Source of the DNA: Streptomyces sp. SDr-06
Lineage (GTDB): Bacteria; Actinomycetota; Actinomycetes; Streptomycetales; Streptomycetaceae
Direction: 5' to 3'
Length of the DNA: 64,000 bases
NCBI RefSeq assembly: GCF_003324565.1
Contig: NZ_QOLA01000002.1
Location: forward strand, 62,001-126,000
In this document: piece by piece, positions 40,369 to 51,901 of the stretch
Position numbering within the stretch: position 1 is the stretch's first letter
How the letters are laid out: the number at the start of each line of letters is the position of its first letter
Program-made: the position numbers and the translations under genes
The notes under the pieces: model-generated
Database searches by the model: none
The model's input: only the letters and a program-made list of their open reading frames with translations
What the model was told of the DNA's origin: nothing

Positions 40369-41322
40369 ATGAGCGCTCGTACCCCTGCCGCTGACACCGC
40401 CGCCGAACCCACCCACCGGGCCGGCTTCGCCTGCTTCGTCGGTCGCCCCAACGCGGGCAAGTCCACCCTCACGAACGCTCTGGTCGGGCAGAAGGTGGCC
40501 ATCACCTCCAACCGCCCGCAGACCACCCGGCACACCGTGCGCGGCATCGTGCACCGCCCGGACGCCCAGCTGATCCTGGTGGACACCCCCGGCCTCCACA
40601 AGCCGCGCACCCTGCTCGGCGAGCGCCTCAACGACGTGGTGCGGACCACGTGGGCCGAGGTCGACGTGATCGGCTTCTGCCTGCCCGCCGACCAGAAGCT
40701 CGGCCCCGGCGACAAGTTCATCGCCAAGGAACTCGCCGGGATCAAGAAGACCCCCAAGATCGCGATCATCACCAAGACCGACCTGGTCGACTCCAAGACG
40801 CTCGCCGAGCAGCTCATCGCCGTCGACCAGCTGTCCAAGGAGCTCGGCTTCGAGTGGGCGCAGATCGTCCCGGTCTCGGCGGTCGGCGACCAGCAGGTCC
40901 AGCTCGTCGCGGACCTGATCATCCCGCTGCTGCCCGACAGCCCGCCGCTCTACCCCGAGGGCGACCTCACCGACGAGCCCGAGCAGGTCATGGTCGCCGA
41001 GCTGATCCGCGAGGCCGCCCTCGAAGGCGTACGGGACGAGCTGCCGCACTCCATCGCCGTCGTCGTGGAGGAAATGATTCCGCGCGAGGACCGGCCCGCG
41101 GACAAGCCGCTCCTGGACATCCACGCCAACGTCTACATCGAGCGCCCCAGCCAGAAGGGCATCATCATCGGCCCCAAGGGCAAGCGCCTGAAGGAGGTCG
41201 GCATGAAGTCCCGCAAGCACATCGAGGCGCTGCTTGGCACGCCGGTCTTCCTCGACCTCCACGTGAAGGTCGCCAAGGACTGGCAGCGCGACCCCAAGCA
41301 GCTCCGCAAGCTCGGGTTCTGA
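40369..41322 (+). CDS. era: GTPase Era
   Basis: Era binds the 3' end of 16S rRNA and aids 30S assembly. The 317-residue protein has G1 GRPNAGKSTLTNAL near residue 25, G2 TTRHTVRGI, G3 DTPGLHKPRTLLG, G4 TKTDLVD and a C-terminal KH domain (~225-300) with ERPSQKGIIIGPKGKRLKEVG. The ATG at 40369 matches the usual start. It ends in a convergent hairpin shared with the GNAT gene. Confidence 0.96.
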   Translation: MSARTPAADTAAEPTHRAGFACFVGRPNAGKSTLTNALVGQKVAITSNRPQTTRHTVRGIVHRPDAQLILVDTPGLHKPRTLLGERLNDVVRTTWAEVDVIGFCLPADQKLGPGDKFIAKELAGIKKTPKIAIITKTDLVDSKTLAEQLIAVDQLSKELGFEWAQIVPVSAVGDQQVQLVADLIIPLLPDSPPLYPEGDLTDEPEQVMVAELIREAALEGVRDELPHSIAVVVEEMIPREDRPADKPLLDIHANVYIERPSQKGIIIGPKGKRLKEVGMKSRKHIEALLGTPVFLDLHVKVAKDWQRDPKQLRKLGF

Positions 41323-41344
41323 CCCGGAACCACCGCGACCAGTA

Positions 41345-41377
41345 CGCCTGAGGGCCGCTCGCCCCGGCCCTCAGGCG
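41345..41377. terminator. Bidirectional terminator between era and the GNAT gene
   Basis: Perfect arms CGCCTGAGGGCC (41345-41356) and GGCCCTCAGGCG (41366-41377). The right arm overlaps the last codons and stop of the convergent GNAT gene. Confidence 0.85.
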
Positions 41378-42198
41378 TCGGCCGGTTCGGCGATCAGGGC
41401 CGTGCCCGCCGGGCGGAATCCCAAGGTCGCGTACATCCGGGCCACGTCGGCGTCGCCCGCCGACAGGAACACCGTCGTCACGCCCCGCTCCCGCGCGTCC
41501 GCGACCAGTGCCGCGGTGACCGCGCGCCCGAGCCCCCGGCGCCGCGCCGCGGGCAGGGTGCCCACCCCGACGATCTCGGTGACCGGGCCGACCGGGTTGT
41601 GCATCCCGGAACAGAGCGGCAGCCCGTCCTCGAACGCCGCCGCCAGGGCCGAGCGGCCCGCGCCGATCCGCTCGGCGACCTGCTCGGCCCGGCCGTCCCC
41701 GGCGCGGGCGGTGATCGCGGCGGCCAGCTCGGCCGGGCCCGCCGGGCCGATGCCGGTACCGGGCGCGGCGAACGCCAGATGCGGCACGACCAGCGCCGCG
41801 TGCAGCAGCGGATCGGCCGCGCCCAGGACACGCACCAGCGGGTGGGGCTCGGCGGCGGGCGCGTCGGCGTCCAGGACCATCAGCGGGTGCTCGTGGACCA
41901 CGAGGCCCGACTCCTCGACCGCCGCGCGCAGGCCGGGGCTCACCTCGGCGACCCACTCGAAGGCCTCGGGCGCCCCGAGCGCACGCTGGCGGGCCCGCAC
42001 CGCGTCCACGTCGGCGACCGTCACCGGCCCCGCGTGACCGAGGGTGGGCCGGGCGTAGTAGGGCCAACCCGCTCCCTCGCGGACGAACAGGGTCAGCGGA
42101 CCGAAGTCCTCGGCGCGGGCCGAACTCCGGGGCGCCGCGTCGTAGTAGCACTCGAGATCGTCCAACTGGGTACGGGCAGTAAGGGTCATGCTGCGCAT
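41371..42198 (-). CDS. GNAT family N-acetyltransferase
   Basis: The 275-residue protein has a C-terminal GNAT domain (~150-270) with VTEIVGVGTLPAARRRGLGRAVTAALV, the acetyl-CoA pyrophosphate loop R-R-x-G-L-G, and FLSAGDADVARMYATLGFRPAGTALI. The N-terminal half (~1-140) is a degenerate GNAT-like or partner domain. Acceptor substrate unknown. Start may be 42198 or the ATG at 42189. Its terminator hairpin overlaps the stop codon. Confidence 0.85.
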   Translation of the reverse strand: MRSMTLTARTQLDDLECYYDAAPRSSARAEDFGPLTLFVREGAGWPYYARPTLGHAGPVTVADVDAVRARQRALGAPEAFEWVAEVSPGLRAAVEESGLVVHEHPLMVLDADAPAAEPHPLVRVLGAADPLLHAALVVPHLAFAAPGTGIGPAGPAELAAAITARAGDGRAEQVAERIGAGRSALAAAFEDGLPLCSGMHNPVGPVTEIVGVGTLPAARRRGLGRAVTAALVADARERGVTTVFLSAGDADVARMYATLGFRPAGTALIAEPADA

Positions 42199-42242
42199 CC
42201 AAGCAGCACGCCGCCCCGCCCGCACCCGGCTTTTCCCGTCGG

Positions 42243-42509
42243 CTACGCGCCCTCCTTCAACACCCTTGTGATCAGCTCTCGTTGGGCCTCGGTCAGCTGC
42301 GGGTCCGCGCAGTGCACCGTGCGGCCGTCCACGGTGATCTCGTAGTGGAAGCCGTCCGGCACGCCTGGTGACCGCACGGGACAGCCCTCGGCGAGAGCGG
42401 CCGCTGCCAGCGCCTCCCACTCGGCGGCATCGGGCCGGCCCGAGGTGTCGATCCCGGCCCGGCGCTCGATGCCGGCGAATCCTCCTGAGCGGCACACCTT
42501 GATACGCAT
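42243..42509 (-). CDS. Emfourin-like protealysin inhibitor
   Basis: The 88-residue protein starts MRIKVCRSGGFAGIERRAGIDTS and contains GFHYEITVDGRTVHCADPQLTEAQRELI. The KVxRSGGFAGIxRR start is characteristic of emfourin, a small inhibitor encoded next to protealysin-like M4 peptidases. It follows the M4 gene by 45 nt on the same strand, as in known pairs. It probably binds the protease active site in the cytoplasm; no signal peptide is present. Confidence 0.82.
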   Translation of the reverse strand: MRIKVCRSGGFAGIERRAGIDTSGRPDAAEWEALAAAALAEGCPVRSPGVPDGFHYEITVDGRTVHCADPQLTEAQRELITRVLKEGA

Positions 42510-42554
42510 GGCCTCTGTCTAGCAGCCCCGGTCCACCGCGTCAGCGGGTACGTC

Positions 42555-43619
42555 TCAGGAGGCCGGAACCCCCACCTGCGACCACGCTTTCAGGACGGCC
42601 TGGTACTCGGCGCCGTCGCCGTAGCGCGCCTTGGCGGCGGCCACCGTGAGCTTGGCGAAGTCCTTGAACATCGCCTGCTTGCCGAGCCGCCCGCCGGTCA
42701 GCACGTCGTACCAGATCTGCCCGGCCCGCTCCCAGGCCTTGCCGCCGAGCGCGTCGGCGACCAGGTAGAAGGCGTGGTTGGGGATGCCGGAGTTGATGTG
42801 CACCCCGCCGTTGTCGCGGCCCGTGGTGACGTATTGGTCCATCGTCGCGGGCTGCGGATCCTTGCCGAGCTGCGGGTCGTCGTACGCGGTGCCCGGTGCC
42901 TTCATCGAGCGCAGCGCCTCGCCGCGCACGCCGGGCGCGAGCAGGCCCGCGCCGATGAGCCAGTCCGCCTGCTGGGCGTCCTGGTCCAGGGAGTACTGCT
43001 TGACCAGCGAGCCGAAGACGTCCGACATGGACTCGTTCAGGGCGCCCGGCTGGCCGAAGTAGGTCAGGTTCGCGGTGTGCTGGGTGACGCCGTGCGTGAG
43101 CTCGTGGCCGATCACGTCGACGGGCAGGGTGAAGTCCAGGAAGATCTGGCCGTCACCGTCGCCGAACACCATCTGCGTGCCGTTCCAGAAGGCGTTGTCG
43201 TAGCTCTGGTCGAAGTGCACGGTCGCGTTCAGCGGCATGCCGCTGCCGTCGATCGAATGGCGCTGGTACGCCGTGAGGTACAGCTCGAAGGTCGCGCCGA
43301 GCCCCGCATACGCGCGGTTCACGGTGGCGTCCTGGACGGGCTGCTCGCCCTCGCCGCGGACCTTGGTGCCGGGCAGCGTGGTGGAGTGCTGGGTGTCGTA
43401 GATGGTGCGCTGCGGCTGGTCGGGGGCCGCGCCCGCGGGCGGTGGGAGCGGGTCGGCGCCGAGGACGGTGGTCAGCCGGCGTCCGGTGCGCTGGGCGGCG
43501 TCCGCGATGAGGGTCTGTCGGGCGATCCGAACGAGCGCGGGGTCCTCGGCCTCGATGAGCCGGTCGAAGACGTGGGGCGGGACGATGGTGCAGAAAACCG
43601 GGTTGGTGGTGGCGTCCAT
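42555..43619 (-). CDS. Protealysin-like M4 metallopeptidase
   Basis: The 354-residue thermolysin-family protein has the zinc motif HELTHGVTQH near residue 160, the third ligand region ALNESMSDVFGSLV and the catalytic GVHINSGIPNHAFYL near 260. The N-terminus is a short propeptide with FCTIVPPHVF (the PPL/PPHVF motif of protealysins) and no signal peptide, unlike thermolysin's long FTP propeptide. Protealysins may act inside the cell or leave by non-classical routes. It is upstream of the inhibitor gene and divergent from leuA. Confidence 0.92.
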   Translation of the reverse strand: MDATTNPVFCTIVPPHVFDRLIEAEDPALVRIARQTLIADAAQRTGRRLTTVLGADPLPPPAGAAPDQPQRTIYDTQHSTTLPGTKVRGEGEQPVQDATVNRAYAGLGATFELYLTAYQRHSIDGSGMPLNATVHFDQSYDNAFWNGTQMVFGDGDGQIFLDFTLPVDVIGHELTHGVTQHTANLTYFGQPGALNESMSDVFGSLVKQYSLDQDAQQADWLIGAGLLAPGVRGEALRSMKAPGTAYDDPQLGKDPQPATMDQYVTTGRDNGGVHINSGIPNHAFYLVADALGGKAWERAGQIWYDVLTGGRLGKQAMFKDFAKLTVAAAKARYGDGAEYQAVLKAWSQVGVPAS

Positions 43620-43850
43620 GCCGGGAAATGTGGCACTGGGGGATGGGGCTGTCACTACTCGCCACCATGATTGTGAAGCGTGCTTTCCCTACGACCGTTC
43701 CCGGCCATTTCCGCCGCGAACGGCGGAGGCCTCCCCGGCCGGGCCGTGGCAATCGAGGCGTACGTCACCTTTTGTCCGAATCGATGCGGGCATCCCGCAT
43801 ACTGATACGGGACCGCCGCTCCCGTCGCCCCTCGGCTAGGCTGCGACATC

Positions 43851-45742
<1,892 letters not shown>

Positions 45743-45752
45743 CCCCCCGGCG

Positions 45753-45780
45753 GGGCACCCCGGCCCGCCCGGGGGTGCCC
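45753..45780 (+). terminator. Terminator after leuA
   Basis: GGGCACCCC (45753-45761) pairs with GGGGTGCCC (45772-45780), with additional CCGG/CCGG pairing inside, 10 nt after the leuA stop. Confidence 0.65.
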
Positions 45781-46185
45781 AGCTGGGGGCAGTTCCCCGT
45801 GCCCCTGAAACCCGCTTTCCTCTGCGGACCGTGCTCGCTTCTCGCGCAGTTCCCCGCGCCCCTGTAGGGGGCCCCGCATGGGCATCTTCAGCCCGTCCGG
45901 CGATTGAGGACGAGCGCCCTTTAGGCGCGATACGGGGTCTGGGGCGGAGCCCCAGGGCGCCTGCGGACCGTGCGGGGTCGCTCGCGCAGTTCCCCGCGCC
46001 CCTGTAGGGGGCCCAGCATGGGCATCTTTTGCCCGTCATGGGGGTCCCCCCTGGCCCTTAAGGCCTTGGGGGAGATTGAGGACGAGCGCCGTTCAGGCGC
46101 GATCGGGGTCTGGGGCGGAGCCCCAGGGGGCTTCCTCAGCGCTCCCCGCCCCCGGAGGGTCTTGGGGAGGGGCGGGGTGGGGAAA
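45781..46185. repeat. Dispersed composite repeat, third locus, tandem copy
   Basis: Three CGCAGTTCCCC-type cores (near 45789, 45847 and 45986) and two copies of the second module (from ~45876 and ~46005, each with GGGGCGGAGCCCC) alternate. The second copy carries an extra palindromic insertion. The region ends with GGGGCGGGGTGGGGAAAAC as at the other loci. No gene is seen in 45743-46318. Confidence 0.88.
46038..46074. repeat. Palindromic unit inserted into the composite repeat
   Basis: Compared with the sibling repeats (CCCGTC-CGGCG-ATTGAGG), this copy has a ~37-nt insert beginning ATGGGGGTCCCCCC and ending TTGGGGGAG. TCCCCCC..GGCC-CTTAA-GGCC..GGGGGA folds into a strong hairpin. It appears to be a small palindromic repeat unit placed inside another repeat, replacing CGGCG. 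Confidence 0.7.
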
Positions 46186-46284
46186 ACTTCCCACCCCGCA
46201 GCGACGCCTTTTGGCCATCGGGAGGCTCTCCTCCTTCCGGGGTGCTGACGCCACATCACGACTGTGGCTAACATCACGTCAACG

Positions 46285-46298
46285 CGGCAACGTTGCCG
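46285..46298. promoter_or_regulatory. Perfect palindrome CGGCAACGTTGCCG upstream of the TerB-like gene
   Basis: A 14-bp perfect palindrome 20 nt before the GTG start of the next gene. Its position suggests an operator or leader hairpin; no regulator is identified. Confidence 0.4.
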
Positions 46299-46318
46299 GA
46301 GCGTTACGGAGGTGCGCG

Positions 46319-47056
46319 GTGCGGCCAGCACGGGGACAGAACGGTACAAACCTCACCGGGACGCAGCCCGCGTCCCGCCTCCGCCCCCGCCTCTGGTCCG
46401 TCCGCACCGCATGGCACACGGTCGGCGACGGCGAGTTCTTCTGCCCCGACTGCGGCGGCGACCGGAACTACCAGCGCCGCACCGGCCGCAGGCGCCTGAC
46501 CGTCCTGGGCATCCCGCTCGTCCGCCGCGGCACCGCGGGCCCGGTGGTCGAATGCGCCGCCTGCCAGGGCCACTTCGGGACGGACGTTCTGGACCACCCC
46601 ACCACGACCCGCTTCTCCGCGATGCTCCGCGACGCCGTGCACACCGTCGCCCTCGCCGTCCTCGCGGCGGGCGGCACCTCGTCGCGTACGGTCACCGCAA
46701 CCGCCGTCACCACGGTCCGGGCGGCCGGGTTCGACGACTGCACCGAGGAGCAGCTGGTCGCCCTCATCGAGGCGCTGGCCGCCGACACCGGCCGGTTCCT
46801 CACCGACCCGGTCGACGAGACCGACCCCTGCGGCGCGGCCCTGGCCATCGAGCTCCACGAGGCCCTCGAACCGCTGGCCCCGCACCTCGCCCCCGCCGGC
46901 CGCGAGTCCATCCTGCTTCAGGGGGCCCGTATCGCGCTCGCGGACGGCCCGTACAGCCCGGCCGAACGCGAGGTGCTCAGCACGGTCGGCGGGGCGCTCT
47001 CGCTCTGCGCGGACGACACCGCCCGGCTGCTCGCGGCGGCCCGCACCCCGTCCTGA
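46319..47056 (+). CDS. TerB-like protein with N-terminal zinc ribbon
   Basis: The 245-residue protein has a zinc ribbon (FFCPDCGGDRNYQRR ~ residue 37, VECAACQGHFG ~ 75) and then an all-helical TerB-like region (TTTRFSAMLRDAVHTVALAVLAAGG, PHLAPAGRESILLQGARIALADGPYSPAEREVLSTVG), the second part with the ADG acidic pattern of TerB folds. Streptomyces homologues are annotated TerB tellurite resistance family, but direct tellurite resistance is unproven. The GTG start has GGAGG 8-9 nt upstream. It is convergent with the MmpS-like gene. Confidence 0.75.
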   Translation: MRPARGQNGTNLTGTQPASRLRPRLWSVRTAWHTVGDGEFFCPDCGGDRNYQRRTGRRRLTVLGIPLVRRGTAGPVVECAACQGHFGTDVLDHPTTTRFSAMLRDAVHTVALAVLAAGGTSSRTVTATAVTTVRAAGFDDCTEEQLVALIEALAADTGRFLTDPVDETDPCGAALAIELHEALEPLAPHLAPAGRESILLQGARIALADGPYSPAEREVLSTVGGALSLCADDTARLLAAARTPS

Positions 47057-47072
47057 GTCCGCCGCCCGGGGC

Positions 47073-47528
47073 TCAGTCCTTGAGCTGGTATTCGCAGAGC
47101 TTGTCCGACTTGCCGTTCTGATTGTCCGCGACCTGCTTGCCGTCGACCTTGATGGTGCAGGGGGCGGCCTGGAGCATCCCGCTCCCGTCCGCGCGCTTGA
47201 TCGAGCCCGGCACCACCGACACCGTGTGGCCGACCTTCAGCTCGGCACCCTCCAGCGTCACGGACTCGGTCTTCGTCCAGGGCAGCGTCACCTGCTCGAA
47301 GTGATTGGTGTTCCCGATCCACATCACCTGGGCCGCGCCCGTGCCGCCCACCTCGAAGACCACCTGGTGCGCGACGCCCTTCCGGTCCGGCGCCAGTCCC
47401 TTGGCCCCGCTGCCCGCCGGGGCGCTCGCCCTGGCCGCGCCGCCGTCGTCCTTCTTCTCGCTGCCGCACCCGGTGAGCAGCGCGGCCACCGCGAGCAGGG
47501 TGAGGGCCAGGGTGCCTGTCTTGTGCAT
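47073..47528 (-). CDS. MmpS-like lipoprotein
   Basis: The 151-residue protein has a lipobox (LLAVAALLTGCGSEKK) and a beta-sandwich domain: VVFEVGGTGAAQVMWIGN, QVTLPWTKTESV, SVVPGSIKRADGSGMLQ, CTIKVDGKQVADNQ and a final CEYQ. The VxYEVxG..a.i...PW.kT...C.I.vDG pattern is that of MmpS transport accessory proteins, partners of MmpL exporters in mycobacteria. An MMPL gene lies 1 kb away on the other strand. The ATG at 47528 trims a non-conserved 58-residue extension. Confidence 0.72.
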   Translation of the reverse strand: MHKTGTLALTLLAVAALLTGCGSEKKDDGGAARASAPAGSGAKGLAPDRKGVAHQVVFEVGGTGAAQVMWIGNTNHFEQVTLPWTKTESVTLEGAELKVGHTVSVVPGSIKRADGSGMLQAAPCTIKVDGKQVADNQNGKSDKLCEYQLKD

Positions 47529-47552
47529 GGTCGTACGTCCCCGTTGCTGAGC

Positions 47553-47606
47553 TGATCGGTATGGATCCCGTGGGGGACCTGATCGGTGTCGGTCCCGTGG
47601 GAGACC
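47553..47606. repeat. 27-bp tandem repeat upstream of the MmpS-like gene
   Basis: TGATCGGTATGGATCCCGTG plus GGGGACC (47553-47579) is followed at once by a copy with four changes (47580-47606). Paired sites just upstream of a start codon could be regulator boxes. The remaining gap 47607-48114 holds no ORF or structure I can support. Confidence 0.6.
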
Positions 47607-48114
47607 GTAGATCATGCCATCGAACGCGCGGCCACCGCCCGCGCGGGCAAGCCTCAATCGCCGTACCGCAATCCGTCGTTGGAGCTCCGCCGCAATCCGC
47701 ACACCCTGAACACCCGCTCGAATAAACCTTGCTAGGACAGTTCACCTCTCGATCCACCGCGGATTCATCTCACCCGCCTCGCGAATTGCCCGTTCGAATC
47801 CGCCTCCTGATATTCGGATATCGATGTACGGGATCATCCGATGCGCTGGGTGCTCAACGCCAGTGCCTGGTAAGAGGGTTGGCGTGGCCGGCCAGGACGC
47901 TCGCCGCTCGGGGGCGGCAAGCGGAGGGGAATCCGAGAAGAGTCGGTCGCAGGCGAATTGCGGGACGCGCGCGCCCGGTCCGGAATTACGCGGCCGTCGT
48001 CGGGCTCGGTCCGATTCCGTACCCGAACGAAAAAACTGAGGTCATTGATCCACAGACGACGCCGGAGACCCGATACTGCCGACGGTCCTGTTCCACACTG
48101 CCGGAGGGAAAGCC

Positions 48115-48336
48115 ATGACCGCAGTCCCGCCCGTGGGTTCGTACGTCGTCGACACCGGGAACGGAAGACTGGGCCAGGTGATGGGGCGGGAGGGGCCCTA
48201 CCTCCAGCTGCGGCCGTTCGGCGGTGGCCGCGAGTGGGAGTGCCGGCCCGAGGCGGCCCGCGCCGCGACCCCGTCGGAGCGGCTCAGCGCGGCGACGGCG
48301 TACGCGAACGCGCGCAGCCGGGGCGAAGTGCCCTGA
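48115..48336 (+). CDS. Small conserved actinomycete protein of unknown function
   Basis: A 73-residue protein with PPVGSYVVDTGNGRLGQVMGREGPYLQLRPFGGGREWECRPEAAR. I recognise this short family (GxV...VYLRPxGGGxEWE) as frequent in Streptomyces genomes, but no function is known to me. The fold looks like a small SH3/KOW-type barrel. The ATG follows a CGGAGGGAAAGCC box. It stands alone upstream of the MMPL gene. Confidence 0.75.
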   Translation: MTAVPPVGSYVVDTGNGRLGQVMGREGPYLQLRPFGGGREWECRPEAARAATPSERLSAATAYANARSRGEVP

Positions 48337-48342
48337 GCCGCA

Positions 48343-48382
48343 CTCCCCGGGGAGCGGGCGCGTTACTCCCCAGGGAGTAACG
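48343..48382. promoter_or_regulatory. Two adjacent palindromes upstream of the MMPL gene
   Basis: CTCCCCGGGGAG (48343-48354) is a perfect 12-bp palindrome and CGTTACTCCC-CA-GGGAGTAACG (48361-48382) has perfect 10-bp arms. Both share the half-site ACTCCC. They lie ~140-175 nt before the MMPL ATG and could bind the response regulator encoded downstream (inference), or the second could be a weak terminator for the small ORF. Confidence 0.5.
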
Positions 48383-48519
48383 AGGGCTCCGCGCACCCCC
48401 GGGGAGGTACGGACGATCTCGGTCGCGGGCGCGACGAAGCGGGCCCCCGCGGGCGGGACGCTGGGAACAGCCGGGCAGGCCGCGAGGGCCTTCCGGAACC
48501 CAGCCGGAGGGGGCCCGCC

Positions 48520-50697
48520 ATGGGGTCGACCAGGTCAGCATCGCCCGGGGCGCCGCCCGTGAAAGCGTCAACCGCCGCACGGCGGCGGGTCGTTCCCTGG
48601 GGCGTGCTCGCGCTGTGGGTGATCGTGCTCGCCGTCGCCGGGTCGTTCGCGGGGCGACTGGGGGACGTCCAGCGCGACCAGACCACCGACTACCTTCCGG
48701 CCGGTGCCGACTCCACCCAGGTCGCCGCCCTCCAGGACAAGCTGCCCGGCGGCGAAATCACCAGCCTGGTGCTCGTCTACCACCGCGACGGCGGTCTGAC
48801 GGCCGCCGACCGGGCCACCGCCGCCCAGCAGCTCGCCTCGATCACCGTCGCGCCGGGCACCGGGCCCGCCACTACACCCGCCCAGCTGGGGGACGCCAAG
48901 GACCCCAAGGAGTTCGCCGCCACCCAGCACGGATCCGGCCTGTCCTCCAGGGACGGCGCCACCCTCATGTACACGGTGTCCACGGCGGCGACCGCCAAGA
49001 ACGACGCCGCGAAGAAGGCCTTCGTCGACGACGTACGGGCGCACACGCCCGATGTGGCCGGGATGAGCGTGCGGGTCGGCGGGGACGGCGCCCTCGACGT
49101 CGACGCGCGCGGCGTCTTCGGCTCCCTCGACGGCACGCTGATGCTGGCGACCGGCCTGGTGGTCGCGCTGCTCCTGATCCTCACCTACCGCAGCCCCGTG
49201 CTGTGGCTGGTGCCGCTGGTCGTGGTCGGCGCCGGCGCGGTGAGCGCACGGGCCGCCGTGTACGGCCTCGCCTCCTGGTCCCAGATCACGGTCACCAGCC
49301 AGAGCGCGGGCATCATGACCGTCCTCGTCTTCGGGGCGGGCACCGACTACGCGCTGCTGCTCGTCGCCCGCTACCGCGACGAACTGCGCCGCACCCCCCT
49401 GCCGTACGACGCGATGCGCGCCGCCCTGCGCGGCTGTGGGCCCGCCCTGCTCGCCTCGTCCGGCACGGTCGTGGCCGGGCTGGTCTGCCTGCTCGCCGCC
49501 GACCTCAACAACGTCAGGGGGCTCGGCCCGGTCGGCGCGATCGGCGTGCTCGGCGCCCTCGCCGCGATGCTCACGCTGCTGCCCGCGATCCTGGTCCTGC
49601 TCGGGCGGCGGGTGTTCTGGCCGCTGATCCCGGCGTACGGCAGCGAGCCCAGGCGGCGGGGCCGCGACCTGTTCGCCGCGATGGGAAGCTCGGCGGGCAG
49701 GCGCCCAACCGCCGTGCTGCTGACGGGAGTCGTGCTCCTGGGCGCCCTCGCGCTCGGCGCGTTCAACCTGCCCGGCGCCCTCAAACAGCAGGACAGCTTC
49801 ACCACCAGGCCCGAGTCGACGGTGGCCATGAGCACGCTCGCCACCGCCTTCCCCGACCGGGGCAGCCGGCCCATCGAGGTCATGACCCCGACCGGCCGGG
49901 CCGACCGTACGCTCGCCGAGGCGCGGGCCGTCGAAGGCGTCGCGAGCGCCGAACGGGGCCGCAGCGGCGGGGGCTGGACCGAGATCGCCGTCACCGCGAA
50001 GGCCGCCCCCGAGTCGGCGGGCGAGAACGCCACCATCGGACGGCTGCGGGCCGCGCTCACCGGCGCGCACGTCGGCGGGCCCAGCGCCCAGGCCCTCGAC
50101 CTGGCCGACACCAACTCCCACGACCGGCTCGTGGTCGTCCCGCTCGTCCTCGCCTCCGTCCTGCTGGTCCTCGCCCTGCTGCTGCGCAGCCTCGTCGCGC
50201 CGCTGCTGCTCGTCACCGCCGTCGTCGCGGTGTGGGGCGCGGCCCTCGGCATCGGCGGGCTGCTCTTCGGGCCGGTCCTCGGCTTCTCGGGCCTCGACCC
50301 GGGGCTGCCGCTGCTCACGTTCGTCTTCCTGGTGGCCCTCGGTGTGGACTACGGCATCTTCCTGATGCACCGCACCCGCGAGGAGACCCTGCGCGGAGCC
50401 GGACCGCGCGAGGCCGCGCTCACCGCGCTGCGCACCACCGGCGGGGTGATCGCCTCGGCGGGCACGGTGCTCGCCGCGACCTTCGGGGTGCTGGCCTCGC
50501 TGCCGCTGGTGATGTTCGTCGAACTCGGCACGATCATCGCGGTCGGCGTGCTCCTGGACACCTTCCTCGTCCGCACCTACCTGGTGACCAGCGCCAATGT
50601 GCTCCTCGGGCGCGGGGTCTGGTGGCCGGGCGGCCTGTCCCGCGCCCCGGGGACGGCCGCCGACGAGCCCCCGGCGCTGGTCGACTCCCGCCGATGA
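48520..50697 (+). CDS. MMPL family RND transporter
   Basis: The 725-residue protein has the MMPL topology: one N-terminal helix, a large extracytoplasmic domain (~45-195), a helix bundle with GIMTVLVFGAGTDYALLLVARYRDELRR (the conserved GAGTDY-type motif), a second extracytoplasmic part and a second bundle with FLVALGVDYGIFLMHRTREE. These transporters export lipids, siderophores or antibiotics using the proton gradient. ATG 48520 follows GGAGGGGG. A sensor kinase/regulator pair starts 16 nt after its stop, and an MmpS-like gene is nearby. Confidence 0.9.
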   Translation: MGSTRSASPGAPPVKASTAARRRVVPWGVLALWVIVLAVAGSFAGRLGDVQRDQTTDYLPAGADSTQVAALQDKLPGGEITSLVLVYHRDGGLTAADRATAAQQLASITVAPGTGPATTPAQLGDAKDPKEFAATQHGSGLSSRDGATLMYTVSTAATAKNDAAKKAFVDDVRAHTPDVAGMSVRVGGDGALDVDARGVFGSLDGTLMLATGLVVALLLILTYRSPVLWLVPLVVVGAGAVSARAAVYGLASWSQITVTSQSAGIMTVLVFGAGTDYALLLVARYRDELRRTPLPYDAMRAALRGCGPALLASSGTVVAGLVCLLAADLNNVRGLGPVGAIGVLGALAAMLTLLPAILVLLGRRVFWPLIPAYGSEPRRRGRDLFAAMGSSAGRRPTAVLLTGVVLLGALALGAFNLPGALKQQDSFTTRPESTVAMSTLATAFPDRGSRPIEVMTPTGRADRTLAEARAVEGVASAERGRSGGGWTEIAVTAKAAPESAGENATIGRLRAALTGAHVGGPSAQALDLADTNSHDRLVVVPLVLASVLLVLALLLRSLVAPLLLVTAVVAVWGAALGIGGLLFGPVLGFSGLDPGLPLLTFVFLVALGVDYGIFLMHRTREETLRGAGPREAALTALRTTGGVIASAGTVLAATFGVLASLPLVMFVELGTIIAVGVLLDTFLVRTYLVTSANVLLGRGVWWPGGLSRAPGTAADEPPALVDSRR

Positions 50698-50713
50698 GGG
50701 CGAGGATGGCAGG

Positions 50714-51897
<1,184 letters not shown>

Positions 51898-51901
<4 letters not shown>

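Noticed and set aside
47607..48114. A possible gene or small RNA in the gap before the 73-residue protein
   Set aside because: Open frames there are short, lack ribosome sites and have no recognisable motif; no convincing promoter-terminator pair was seen.
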